From Marinactinospora thermotolerans DSM 45154 (GTDB lineage Bacteria > Actinomycetota > Actinomycetes > Streptosporangiales > Streptosporangiaceae), in the NCBI RefSeq assembly GCF_900167435.1, contig NZ_FUWS01000001.1, positions 1-62,549 on the forward strand: DNA of 62,549 nucleotides, given 5' to 3'. Shown piece by piece: positions 34,700 to 43,222 of this stretch; the stretch's first letter is position 1, and the number at the start of each line of letters is the position of its first letter. Below the pieces are notes generated by a model. That model did no database searches. It saw nothing but the letters and a program-made list of their open reading frames with translations, and was not told where the DNA came from. Position numbers and translations under genes: made by a program.

Positions 34700-34725
34700 A
34701 TATAAACTATTGCACTAGTTCATAT
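34700..34725. promoter_or_regulatory. AT-rich operator between paiB-like and GNAT genes
   Basis: ATATAAACTA (34700-34709), TTGCAC, TAGTTCATAT (34716-34725): arms match at nine of ten positions. It lies in a short AT-rich island (about 34686-34728) in otherwise very GC-rich DNA, about halfway between two divergent starts, and so probably binds a regulator. Confidence 0.5.
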
Positions 34726-34773
34726 ACTCCGCTACCTCGTCGTCGAGAGGGGCGCGTCGGGGAGAATCAGGGC

Positions 34774-35313
34774 GTGGACGCCATCGAGACCCCCCGGCTC
34801 CTGCTACGCCGCTGGCGGGAGGAGGACGTCGCCCCCTTCGCCGCGATCAACAGCGACCCCCAGGTCATGCGCTGGATCGGCGACGGAACGGTCCGTGACC
34901 TGGACCAGACCCGCGCCCAGGTCGCGGCGATCGAACGCGGCTGGGAGGAACGGGGATTCGGGCTGTTCGCCCTGGAGCTCCGTGAGAGCGGGGAGCTGGT
35001 CGGCTTCACGGGTCTTGCGGTACCGCGCTTCCTCCCCGAGGTCCTGCCCGCCGTGGAGATCGGCTGGCGGCTGGGACGGCCCTTCTGGGGCCGCGGGCTG
35101 GCCGGCGAGGCCGCCCGGGCCACCCTGCGCTCCGCCTTCCTCGAACACCGGCTGGAACGGGTGGTCGGCATCGCCCGGACCGAGAACACCGCGTCGATAC
35201 GGGTCATGCGGCGCCTGGGCATGCGCCGGGAACGCACGACCGTGCTGCCCGGGACGCACCACTCCGTCGTGGTCTACGAGATCACGCGCGACGCCTACGG
35301 CGCCCAGGGCTGA
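34774..35313 (+). CDS. GNAT-family N-acetyltransferase (RimJ/RimL type)
   Basis: 179 residues. Features: ETPRLLLRRWREEDVAPFAA at the start, GWRLGRPFWGRGLAGEAARA (acetyl-CoA pyrophosphate loop), and NTASIRVMRRLGMR. RimJ/RimL-like enzymes acetylate protein N-termini or small molecules; the substrate here is unknown. GTG 34774. The gene is monocistronic, divergent from the PaiB-like gene. Confidence 0.88.
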   Translation: MDAIETPRLLLRRWREEDVAPFAAINSDPQVMRWIGDGTVRDLDQTRAQVAAIERGWEERGFGLFALELRESGELVGFTGLAVPRFLPEVLPAVEIGWRLGRPFWGRGLAGEAARATLRSAFLEHRLERVVGIARTENTASIRVMRRLGMRRERTTVLPGTHHSVVVYEITRDAYGAQG

Positions 35314-35785
35314 GCCCCCGTTGCCGGCGCCTGCCGCCGGCCCCGTGCCGGTTCCCCGCCGAGACGGTGGTGGGCGCGTATCCGGCACGGGCGCCCGACG
35401 CCGCGCGGGTCTCCCGCCGGCCGTCCCAGGCCCCTCCCCGCCCTCCCGTTCGCCGGACCGCGCGCCTGCCCCGGCAGACGCCCGCGTCCACGTTGGGGCG
35501 GACCGCTACCCCGACCGCTCCCGCGTCCTACCCCTCCGCTCGCGCCGGCCCGCGCGGCGGCCTCCCGCCGCTCGCCTCGCTCTCCCCGGGAAGACCGGAC
35601 GCGAACGGCCTGCCTCGTCGCCCGCGCGGGGCCGCGCAGACCTTTTGCGCCCGGCCGCAACCCGGCGTGTCCGGACCCGCCCTCTTCCCCTTCCCCGCGT
35701 GCCGGAGCGATCATCGCTGATGGGAACGGCCCGGGCTCCCCGGCACGGGCCGGCCTCTCCGTCCCTCGACGCGTGGAGGACGACC
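35314..35785. other. 472-bp gap without a recognisable gene
   Basis: Very GC-rich (CC- and GG-runs). Open frames here lack ribosome binding sites, codon bias and similarity. No strong hairpin beyond short GCCGGCG/GCCGGC pairs after the GNAT stop. Confidence 0.5.
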
Positions 35786-36124
35786 ATGACCGAACAGGTA
35801 GCGGGCTCCCTTCCCGGACCGCTCGCCCCCGACTCGCAGATCCGGCTGCCCCTGGCGACCGCCGACCGGCTCAGACAGTCGCTGGACGGGGTGCTGGCCG
35901 CCCTCGCCTACGCCGTCTCCGCCTGCGGAGGGCGCGACATCCTGGACCGGCGCAGGCTGATCGAACTGGCCCGCGACGTCGAGGAGCTGACCATCGCGAT
36001 CGAGGACGCGGGCGGCTGCGCCGCCGACCGCTCGCGCAGCCGCGCCCTCTACCACCTCATCGCCAGCGCCGTGGACGGCGGGCGGATCGCCCACCACGAC
36101 GCCTACGCCCGGCACCTGCCCTGA
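35786..36124 (+). CDS. Hypothetical protein, 112 residues
   Basis: I do not recognise the family. ATG 35786 follows GTGGAGGA, and third-position GC is typical of real genes here. The product is helical and soluble-looking: a leucine-rich core (ADRLRQSLDGVLAALAYAV), then charged RRRLIELARDVEELTIAIED, and a His-rich end (GGRIAHHDAYARHLP). It is monocistronic and convergent with the DUF917 gene, with a palindromic terminator between the stops. Confidence 0.62.
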   Translation: MTEQVAGSLPGPLAPDSQIRLPLATADRLRQSLDGVLAALAYAVSACGGRDILDRRRLIELARDVEELTIAIEDAGGCAADRSRSRALYHLIASAVDGGRIAHHDAYARHLP

Positions 36125-36136
36125 ACCACGCCGCAC

Positions 36137-36156
36137 GGCCGCCCCCGGGGGCGGCC
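36137..36156. terminator. Bidirectional terminator
   Basis: Perfect 20-bp palindrome GGCCGCCCCC/GGGGGCGGCC between the convergent stops at 36124 and 36161. Confidence 0.7.
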
Positions 36157-36160
36157 CGGC

Positions 36161-37246
36161 TCAGACGAGCCGCTCCACCGGGACGAAGTCATGGTCGTAG
36201 CCGAAGTAGCGCGGTCCCACCAGGTCGAGCCCCTCGTCCGTGCGCCAGCGCGGATGGCAGGGGATGCCCAGCACCGCCACGCGGAAGCCGTAGCGCATCG
36301 CCTCGGTGGTGACCGGCTCGCCGGTCTCGGCGTCCAGGACACAGATCAGGTCGGGCGTGCTCGCGACGACGGCGCCGTCACGTTCGGCGACGAGGTGCTC
36401 GTTTTGGAAGCCGAGCGCGAGTGTGTGCCCGGCCCACTCACCCGTCCCCTCCAGTCCGGCCCGGCCCCGCACGAACCCGCCGGTGGTCCGGCGCGAGACG
36501 TCGACCACCTTGCCGCGCAGCAGCTCGAACCCGCCCAGGGCCGCGACGGCTTCGGCCACCGGGTCCGCGTGCTCGCGCCGGGCCCGCGCCAGCCGCGCGC
36601 CCAGGTCCCTGGCCACCCCCAGGGTCCCGGGCACCAGGCCGCGCTTGGCCTGGGCGCCGTCCATGGGGTAGATGGCCGTGGCCGCGCTCGCCCCCATCTC
36701 CACCGTGGCGGGTCGGGCGAGCCGTTCGCCCCACCGGTTGTCGACGGTGCGCAGGACCAGGGAGTTGCCCTTCTCATCGGTGAGCGCCATCGGCGTGGCG
36801 GCGACCCCCTCCAGCGTGGGCAGCATCATCTGGAGTTCGGGGAAGGCGCGTCCCATCCCGTCACCGTCGATGAGCGGCAGCCCTAGCTCGGCCGCCGCGG
36901 TGATCGGGATCATCGAGTTGACGCCGCCGGCCTCGACACAGGCCACGTGGGTGGGGGTGCGGCCGAGGACCTCGGCGAGCGCGGCGACGGCGCGGGCCGG
37001 TTCGTGGCCGGCCGGCAGCTTCTCCACCATCACCGCCGGCGCGCCCATCATGCCCACCGGAACGACGAGGGCGTCATCGGGCACGTCGGCGAGCTGGACC
37101 ACGCGCACCGGACCGTGCCTGCGGATGGCCTGTTCGGCCATGACCCGGCCGATGTAGGGGTCGCCGCCCCCTCCGGTGCCCAGCACCGCGGCCCCACGGG
37201 CGAGGTCGGCGACGTCGTCGTGGCCGATCAGGTCGAAATCACTCAT
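36161..37246 (-). CDS. DUF917 (S-Me-THD-like) protein
   Basis: 361 residues of the DUF917 family, some members of which are S-methyl-thiohydantoin desulfurases. Motifs: DLARGAAVLGTGGGGDPYIG at the N-terminus, VVPVGMMGAP, EAGGVNSMIPITAAAELGLP and DGDGMGRAFPELQM. The partner HyuA-type gene overlaps its start as ATGA, so they are co-translated and probably act in one complex or pathway on hydantoin-like rings. A second, shorter DUF917 gene lies divergently nearby. Confidence 0.88.
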   Translation of the reverse strand: MSDFDLIGHDDVADLARGAAVLGTGGGGDPYIGRVMAEQAIRRHGPVRVVQLADVPDDALVVPVGMMGAPAVMVEKLPAGHEPARAVAALAEVLGRTPTHVACVEAGGVNSMIPITAAAELGLPLIDGDGMGRAFPELQMMLPTLEGVAATPMALTDEKGNSLVLRTVDNRWGERLARPATVEMGASAATAIYPMDGAQAKRGLVPGTLGVARDLGARLARARREHADPVAEAVAALGGFELLRGKVVDVSRRTTGGFVRGRAGLEGTGEWAGHTLALGFQNEHLVAERDGAVVASTPDLICVLDAETGEPVTTEAMRYGFRVAVLGIPCHPRWRTDEGLDLVGPRYFGYDHDFVPVERLV

Positions 37247-38817
37247 GACGCACCGACTTCCTGTCCCACGGTGTTCAGTTCCAGGTCCCCGACCGCCTTG
37301 ACGCGCACGCGCACCGAGTCGCCCGGCAGGTAGGCGATGGGAACCTCGTCGACCTCGACGACACGGACGCTGGCGGGCCGGGCCCCGGCGACCACGGCCC
37401 GCTGAGCCGCCTCCTGCCTGGCCTCGTCCAGGACCGCGCCGCGGTCACGTCCGCCCAGGGAGTAGATGCGGTCCACCTCCCCGCCCACCTGGGCGATGGC
37501 CGCGCCGATCGCGTTGGCGACGGAGGCGTGTTCAGGGCGCAGGACCGTCTCGAATCCGGGCAGCGCACCGGGGACCAGGACGCTTCCGCCGCCGACCAGC
37601 ACCATCGGCAGCGGTTCCGCCGAGGTGCGCATGGTGTCGGCGGTCTCGGCGATACGCCGGGCGATGTGCTCCAATCCGTCACGTACGAGCGCGGGATCCA
37701 GGTCCGCCACCAGCGCCGGGTCGCCGATCCGGGCGATGCCCGCGGCCACGGCGAGGTCGGTCGCGGTGAGGGTGCCGCCGCCGAACACCCTGGCCTCGCT
37801 GGTCAGGCGGTGCCCCACGCTGCCCGGGCCGACGCGCAGCGGGCCGTTGCCGGTGTGGACGAGACTGCCGCCGCCGATGCCGATCGCCACCACGTCGGGC
37901 ATCCGGAAGTTGGTGCGCACCCCGCCGATCTCGACCTCGGCGCCGGCCGGGCGCGGGAAGCCGCCGACCAGGACGCCGATGTCGGCGGTGGTGCCGCCGA
38001 CGTCGACCACCAGGCAGTCGCTCAGCCCCGACAGCAGCGCGGCACCGCGCATGGAGTTGGTGGGCCCGGAGGCGAAGGTGGCCACCGGGTAGTCGCGGGC
38101 GTAGTCGATGTCCATCAACGTGCCGTCGTTTTGGGACAGGTACAGCGGAGCGTCGATGCCGCTGCCCGCCAGCGCGCGGCGGAACGCCTCGGTGGCGTGC
38201 TCGGCCACGTCGAGCAACGCCGCGTTGACGATGGTGGCGTTCTCCCGTTCCAGCAGCCCGATGCGCCCGAGCTCGTGGGAGAGCGAGACCTTCACGTGGG
38301 GCAGCTCGGCCGCGATGATCTCGGCCGCCGCGATCTCGGCCTCGGCCGTCACCGGGGAGAAGACCGAGGTGATGGCCACGGTGCGCACACCGGCCTCGCC
38401 CAGTTCCGCCGCGATACGACGTAGTTCGGCGGGGCGCAGGTCGCTGATCGCCCGACCGTCGAACTCGTGTCCGCCGTGGGCCTGGTGGACGTGGCGCCCG
38501 ATCGCGTCGGCGAGGTGGTCCGGCCAGTCCGACATCGGCGGGATGCCGGCACCGGCGGGCAGGCCCAGGCGCAGGACACCGGTGCGCGCCAGTCCGTCGC
38601 CCGAGACCACGGCGTTGGTGAAGTGGGTGGTCCCGATCATGACCGCCTGGACGGCCTTCGGATCGAAGCGCTGCTCGGCGGCGAGGCCGGCGAGCGCGTC
38701 GACGATGCCGGAGGTGACGTCGGCGGTCGTGGAGCGCTTGACCGACGCCACCACCGAGGTCCCCTCCATGAGGACGGCGTCGGTGTTGGTCCCCCCGACG
38801 TCGATGCCGATGTGCAT
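37243..38817 (-). CDS. Hydantoinase/oxoprolinase HyuA-type ATPase
   Basis: 524 residues with an actin-like ATPase fold: phosphate-1 motif GIDVGGTNTDAVLMEG at the N-terminus, a second phosphate loop in CLVVDVGGTTADIGVLVGG, and FASGPTNSMRGAALLSG. This is the ATP-dependent hydantoinase/5-oxoprolinase A family, but about 150 residues shorter than typical HyuA. No HyuB gene is present: a DUF917 gene stands in its place. ATG 38817 has GAAGGAG upstream. The ring substrate is unknown. Confidence 0.88.
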   Translation of the reverse strand: MHIGIDVGGTNTDAVLMEGTSVVASVKRSTTADVTSGIVDALAGLAAEQRFDPKAVQAVMIGTTHFTNAVVSGDGLARTGVLRLGLPAGAGIPPMSDWPDHLADAIGRHVHQAHGGHEFDGRAISDLRPAELRRIAAELGEAGVRTVAITSVFSPVTAEAEIAAAEIIAAELPHVKVSLSHELGRIGLLERENATIVNAALLDVAEHATEAFRRALAGSGIDAPLYLSQNDGTLMDIDYARDYPVATFASGPTNSMRGAALLSGLSDCLVVDVGGTTADIGVLVGGFPRPAGAEVEIGGVRTNFRMPDVVAIGIGGGSLVHTGNGPLRVGPGSVGHRLTSEARVFGGGTLTATDLAVAAGIARIGDPALVADLDPALVRDGLEHIARRIAETADTMRTSAEPLPMVLVGGGSVLVPGALPGFETVLRPEHASVANAIGAAIAQVGGEVDRIYSLGGRDRGAVLDEARQEAAQRAVVAGARPASVRVVEVDEVPIAYLPGDSVRVRVKAVGDLELNTVGQEVGAS

Positions 38818-38972
38818 GTGGGCGTGTTCTCCTTCGGTCGGGGTGGGCTGTCTCCCGCGAACGGGACGGGCGGATCGGCCGTCACGCCGCGGCCCGGGAC
38901 GTCCTGTGCCCACCGGGCGACAGGACCGGGGGCCCGCCCCCGCGCCGGAGGGCGGTGCCCGGCGACAGTGCC

Positions 38973-39018
38973 ACGCTAGGGCCCGCTTCGAAGCGGCTCA
39001 ATGTGCGTTTCGCACATT
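38973..39018 (-). promoter_or_regulatory. Divergent promoter with two palindromes (PucR candidate sites)
   Basis: On the minus strand TTGAGC (39001-38996) and TAGCGT (38978-38973) are spaced 17 bp and fit a promoter for hyuA. The 14-bp palindrome CCGCTTCGAAGCGG (38983-38996) fills the spacer. AATGTGCG-TTT-CGCACATT (39000-39018), a perfect 8-3-8 repeat, adjoins the -35. Both are placed to control both divergent units. The PucR regulator encoded in the right-hand unit is the natural candidate. Confidence 0.62.
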
Positions 39019-39089
39019 TTCCCGACGTCCGCGCAGCACTGTGCTGCCTCCTCCTCGTGCCGTGACGGCCTGGGGGTTCTTCCCCGCGC

Positions 39090-39095
39090 TACAGT
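39090..39095 (+). promoter_or_regulatory. -10 box for the right-hand DUF917-PucR unit
   Basis: TACAGT eight bases before the ATG at 39104, suggesting a leaderless or nearly leaderless transcript; no ribosome binding site precedes the ATG. Confidence 0.42.
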
Positions 39096-39103
39096 TCCCT
39101 GCC

Positions 39104-40177
39104 ATGGGGGAGACGCAGCGGCGGATCGACGTCGCCGACCTGGCCGACCTGGCGCTGGGCGCCCGGCTGCTGGGATCCGGCGGGGGCGGGCGCACCTCGA
39201 CCGGCGCCGCGTTCGCCCATGCCGCGCTGCGCGACCGCGGGCCCGTACGGCTGCTGGGGACGCGGGATCTTCCCGACGACCACACCGTCGTCGCCGTGGG
39301 GGTGGCGGGCTCCTCCGCCTTCATCGAGGAACGCCTGCCCTCGACCGAGTTGGCCACGGCCGTGCGCACCCTCCTGGATCTGCTCGACCGTCCCCCGTTC
39401 GCGCTGCTGCCGCTGGAGATCGGTGGCGTCAACGCGCTCCTGGCCGTCGCGGCGGCGTCGATGCTGGACGCGCCCCTGCTGGACGCCGACGCCATGGGCC
39501 GCGCCTTCCCCCGCGTCGAGCAGACCTCGCTGACCGCCTCGGGCGTCGCCGTCGCGCCGGCCGTGCTCGCCGTACCGGATGGGACGACCCTCACCGTGCG
39601 GGGCGAGGACAACCTCCGCGTCGCCGGGCTCATCGGCGCCAACCTGCCCGCCCTGGGCGGCTGGGCCGCGACGGCGCTGTACCCCTGCCGAGCCGACGTG
39701 GCGCGCACGGCCGCGATCCCCGGCAGCGTCTCCCGGGCGCTGGCACTGGGCCGCAGCCTGCGCGAGGCGGGCGCCGACCCCCACGACCGTCCGAGGTTCG
39801 CGGCGTCCATCGGCGCCGAATGGCTGTTCGACGGCGTCGTCGCCGAGGTGCTCCGCCCGGACCGGGCCGCCCCCCATCTGGTGGTCACGCTGGAGTCCGC
39901 GCTCCCCCGCCAGGAGACCCTGCGGCTGGACGCCGGCGACGAATTCCTGCTGGCCGCGCTCGACGGACGCCAGGTGGCGCGGGTCCCCGATGTGATCGCG
40001 GTGCTCAGCGCCCGGGAGTGGAGCGTGCTCGGCGTCGACGCCCTGCGGCCACGTCAGCCGGTGTCGGTGCTGCGGATCCCGCGCCCGCCCATTTGGGATC
40101 GGTTGGCCGCCGGCGACCTGGTGGGCCCCGGTGCCCACGAGCTGGGCTCCCTCGACACCGTGGCGGGGCCGTCGTGA
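39104..40177 (+). CDS. Second DUF917 (S-Me-THD-like) protein
   Basis: 357 residues. It shares with the other DUF917 product VADLADLALGARLLGSGGGG, the segment LPLEIGGVNALLAVAAASML and DADAMGRAFPRVEQ. It is about as long but more diverged in the C-terminal half. It overlaps the PucR gene (GTGA) and is divergent from the hyuA-DUF917 pair, so the cluster holds two paralogues under presumably common control. Role inferred only from context. ATG 39104; a long frame upstream in the same phase is not genic. Confidence 0.85.
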   Translation: MGETQRRIDVADLADLALGARLLGSGGGGRTSTGAAFAHAALRDRGPVRLLGTRDLPDDHTVVAVGVAGSSAFIEERLPSTELATAVRTLLDLLDRPPFALLPLEIGGVNALLAVAAASMLDAPLLDADAMGRAFPRVEQTSLTASGVAVAPAVLAVPDGTTLTVRGEDNLRVAGLIGANLPALGGWAATALYPCRADVARTAAIPGSVSRALALGRSLREAGADPHDRPRFAASIGAEWLFDGVVAEVLRPDRAAPHLVVTLESALPRQETLRLDAGDEFLLAALDGRQVARVPDVIAVLSAREWSVLGVDALRPRQPVSVLRIPRPPIWDRLAAGDLVGPGAHELGSLDTVAGPS

Positions 40178-41784
40178 ACGGCGCGCCGGGTGGGACGGGC
40201 ACCCCGGTGACGGCGCGCGACCTGCTCGCGCTCCCCCTGCCGGGGCGGGTCCAAACGCTGGGCGGCGCCGGTGGGCTCGATCGCGTCCTCGACCGCGTCG
40301 TCCCCCTGGGCGCCGACCCCGGCAGCCGCGCCGACAGCGATCCGGCCTGGTCGCGGGCGGCGGTCATGGCCGACCTGTCGGCGCGGCCGGACCTGCGCCA
40401 CGGCCATGTCGTCGACCTGCTCCTGCGGATGTGTCACCACCGAGGCGCCCACGCGCTGATCGTCGTCGGCGAGACCGCGCCGGCGCTGGTCACCCGCAGG
40501 TTGGCCGACCGCTACCGGATAGCGCTGCTCGCGGTGACCGGCGCCGCCGCGGCGACGGTGATCGGGGAGGTCACGGTGGCCGTCCACCACCCCCAGGTGG
40601 CCACCGCCCGCCTGCTCGTCGACCTGGCCCGGGAACTCACCCGCTGCTCCGGTGATCTCGAACGGATCAGCGCCGTCGTCGCCCGCGCGCTGGACGCCTC
40701 CTTCGCCGTACACGCCCTCGACGGCACGATCACCGGGACCAGCCCCCTGCCCCGGGTCCCAGCGGGGGTGGTCGCCCGGTTCCGCTCCCCGGCCGCCGAA
40801 CTGGTGGAGGGACGCAACGTGGTGGTCCAGCCCGTCTCCGTCCCGGTCGGCACCCCCCAGACCTGGCTGGTGGCCGAACGGGACGACGCCGGACCCCAGT
40901 GGCGCGACATGGCGTCGCGCGCCCTGGCACTGGCGCAGGGGGAGGTCTCGGCCTGGGCCACCGCACGGCGGTTGCGCCTGGCCGAGGAGGACCGGACCCA
41001 CGGCTGGCTGCTCACCGAACTGGTGGAGGGCGGCGGGCGGATCGGCGAACGCTGGCGCGAGCGCGCCGCCGCGCTCGGTTGGCTGGTCGACGGCCGGCAC
41101 GTGGGCGTCCAGATCCAACCCGTCGACGAGGGGCCCTTGGAGGCACCGGCCCTGGCCGCGCTGGAGGACCGGTTGCGCGCCGCGGGGCTGGACCTGACCG
41201 GTCCCATCGGGTGGCGGGGAGGGGCCGCGGCCTGGTTCAGCGGTGCCGGGCCGAGCGGGCCGGCACCGCGCGCCGACCTGAGAGACCGGCTGGCCGGCGC
41301 GCTCGCCGCCTTCTCCGCCTCACCTGCCGGCCGGCCGGTCGTGGCCGGTGTGGGCCGGCCCTCCTCGGGCCCCGAGGGGATCGCCGCGACGCTGGAGTCG
41401 GCGCGCGCCGCGGCGCTGCGGGCGCTCACCCGGGGCGGGACGGGGACGGTGGCCGCCGACAGCGGTGGCGGCCCCGGCCGCCTGCTCGTGGACTGGTACT
41501 CCTCCGCCGACTTCCGCGGCGAGGCCGCGCGGCTGCTGCGCCCGCTCGCCGAGACCGACGACGCGCTCGTGCCCACCCTGGCGGCCTACTTCGACGCCGC
41601 CGCCTCGGTGACCGCTGCCGCCCGGGCGCTGGGGGTGCACCGCAACACCGTCATGCACCGGCTGCGCCGCATCGAGGACCTCCTCCACGTCGACCTGTCC
41701 GACCCCGACACCCGGCTGGCCCTGCACCTGGCAGTCCGGGTGTTCCCCCGCCCGTTCGCCGGCCAGGAGTTTGTAGCCCTCTGA
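40174..41784 (+). CDS. PucR-family transcriptional regulator
   Basis: 536 residues. The N-terminal part (TARDLLALPLPGRVQTLGGA, HRGAHALIVVGE) is the PucR-like sensor, a GGDEF-like/CdaR region lies in the middle, and the C-terminal helix-turn-helix reads FDAAASVTAAARALGVHRNT followed by VMHRLRRIEDLL. PucR/CdaR regulators control purine, hydantoin or sugar-acid catabolism. Its partner DUF917 gene and the divergent hyuA unit are the expected targets. GTG 40174 overlaps the preceding stop. Confidence 0.9.
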   Translation: MNGAPGGTGTPVTARDLLALPLPGRVQTLGGAGGLDRVLDRVVPLGADPGSRADSDPAWSRAAVMADLSARPDLRHGHVVDLLLRMCHHRGAHALIVVGETAPALVTRRLADRYRIALLAVTGAAAATVIGEVTVAVHHPQVATARLLVDLARELTRCSGDLERISAVVARALDASFAVHALDGTITGTSPLPRVPAGVVARFRSPAAELVEGRNVVVQPVSVPVGTPQTWLVAERDDAGPQWRDMASRALALAQGEVSAWATARRLRLAEEDRTHGWLLTELVEGGGRIGERWRERAAALGWLVDGRHVGVQIQPVDEGPLEAPALAALEDRLRAAGLDLTGPIGWRGGAAAWFSGAGPSGPAPRADLRDRLAGALAAFSASPAGRPVVAGVGRPSSGPEGIAATLESARAAALRALTRGGTGTVAADSGGGPGRLLVDWYSSADFRGEAARLLRPLAETDDALVPTLAAYFDAAASVTAAARALGVHRNTVMHRLRRIEDLLHVDLSDPDTRLALHLAVRVFPRPFAGQEFVAL

Positions 41785-41860
41785 GCGGAACCAGGCCGCG
41801 AGCGCGCCCGTTACCGGTCATGATCATGGCAGGAACAGGCCGCAGGGAAGGGAAGTCCAG

Positions 41861-43213
41861 GTGGAACACGCGCGGGTCGTGGTCGTGGGAGGCGGGGTGT
41901 CGGGGCTGGTGGCCGCACGGGCCCTGCACGCCCACGGTGTCCACGGAGTCGTGGTCCTGGAAGGCGCCGACCGTCCCGGTGGGCGCGCGACCGAAGGGCT
42001 CCTCCCGGGCAGCGCGTTCGTCCGAGAGCACGAGCGGGGGCTGCTGGAGCTGGCCGACGAACTCGGCGTGCCGGTCGACCCCCTCGCCCACGACCCCACG
42101 CTCAACGACCTGCGCGTCGACGAGGAGGGCGGGATCGAACTCAGCGACGACAACCTCCCCCTGGACCTGTCGTGGTGGTCCCGGATACGCGGTGGCCGGT
42201 TGCTGGACCGGCTGACCCGGCTCGCCGCCGGCATCGACCCGACGGCCCCCTGGCTGTCCCCGCGGGCGGAGGAGCTGGACTCCCAGACGGCGCGCTCGTG
42301 GTTGCGCGCCCACTCCTCGGACTGCGCGCTGCTGGACCTGATCGAGGAGCATCTGACCACCGAGGCGGGGCTGCCGGCCGACCGCATCAGCATGCTGTGG
42401 CTGCTGGCCCACCTCGGCCCGCGCCCCGGCGACGGCAAGGACCTGCTGCGCCTGGATCCCGTGCTGCTCACCGACCGGCTGAGCGCCGGAGCGGGCGCGG
42501 CCGTGCGGACCGGCCACCACGTCGGCCGCGTCGACCAGGACCACACCGGGGTGCGCGTCCACGGCCCGTGGGGCTCCATCGCCGCCGACCACCTCATCAT
42601 GGCGATCTCACCGGCCGACGCCCGGCACATCGAGTTCACCCCGAGCCTGCCGTCGAGCCGGTGGCGCATGCAGCAACAGTGGCCGCAGGCCGAGATCATC
42701 CAGACCGAGGTCGTCTACTGGCGGCCCTTCTGGCGCAACTTCGGACTGTCGGGCCAGGTCCACTTCGACGACGGCATCCCCGCCTGGACCATGGACAACA
42801 GCCCCGGCGACTCCTCCCAGGGCCGTCTGCTGGCCCACACCTACACCTTCGGCGAGGCCGATCCCCTGGGAGCCGACCAGGAGGTCATCGACGAGCCCGC
42901 GCGCCACCGCGGCCTCCTGCTGGACAACCTCGTCCTGGCCTTGGGCCCGCTCGCGGCCCAGCCGCTGTCCTACTCCTGCTCCAAGGCCGGCGGCGGCCGC
43001 TACAGCCGGGCCTACCGCTGTCCGGCGCCTCCCGGCTTCCTCACCGAGTACGGTCCGCTGCTGCGCAGGCCCGTGGGCCGGATCCACTGGGCCTCGACCG
43101 AGACCGCCCCCTTCCCCGAGAACGGCAACCTCAGCGGCGCGCTCTCCAGCGGCCTGCGCGCCGCCACGGAGGTTGCGGCCGCCGGGGCGGTGAGGTGCCC
43201 AGGCGCGGCCTGA
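41861..43213 (+). CDS. FAD-dependent amine oxidase-like oxidoreductase
   Basis: 450 residues with the N-terminal dinucleotide motif VVVVGGGVSGLVAARALHAH and EGADRPGGRATEG, as in monoamine oxidases, protoporphyrinogen oxidases and carotene desaturases. The C-terminal motif (GRIHWASTETAPFPENGNLS, then ALSSGLRAATEV) closes the FAD site. Substrate not identifiable. GTG 41861 follows GGGAAGGGAAG. Convergent, 9 bp apart, with the CaCA exchanger. Confidence 0.85.
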   Translation: MEHARVVVVGGGVSGLVAARALHAHGVHGVVVLEGADRPGGRATEGLLPGSAFVREHERGLLELADELGVPVDPLAHDPTLNDLRVDEEGGIELSDDNLPLDLSWWSRIRGGRLLDRLTRLAAGIDPTAPWLSPRAEELDSQTARSWLRAHSSDCALLDLIEEHLTTEAGLPADRISMLWLLAHLGPRPGDGKDLLRLDPVLLTDRLSAGAGAAVRTGHHVGRVDQDHTGVRVHGPWGSIAADHLIMAISPADARHIEFTPSLPSSRWRMQQQWPQAEIIQTEVVYWRPFWRNFGLSGQVHFDDGIPAWTMDNSPGDSSQGRLLAHTYTFGEADPLGADQEVIDEPARHRGLLLDNLVLALGPLAAQPLSYSCSKAGGGRYSRAYRCPAPPGFLTEYGPLLRRPVGRIHWASTETAPFPENGNLSGALSSGLRAATEVAAAGAVRCPGAA

Positions 43214-43222
43214 GGACGGCCC

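Noticed and set aside
41815-41832. CATGATCATG palindrome before the amine oxidase as an operator.
   Set aside because: A short palindrome of this kind occurs by chance, and it has no clear relation to promoter boxes.
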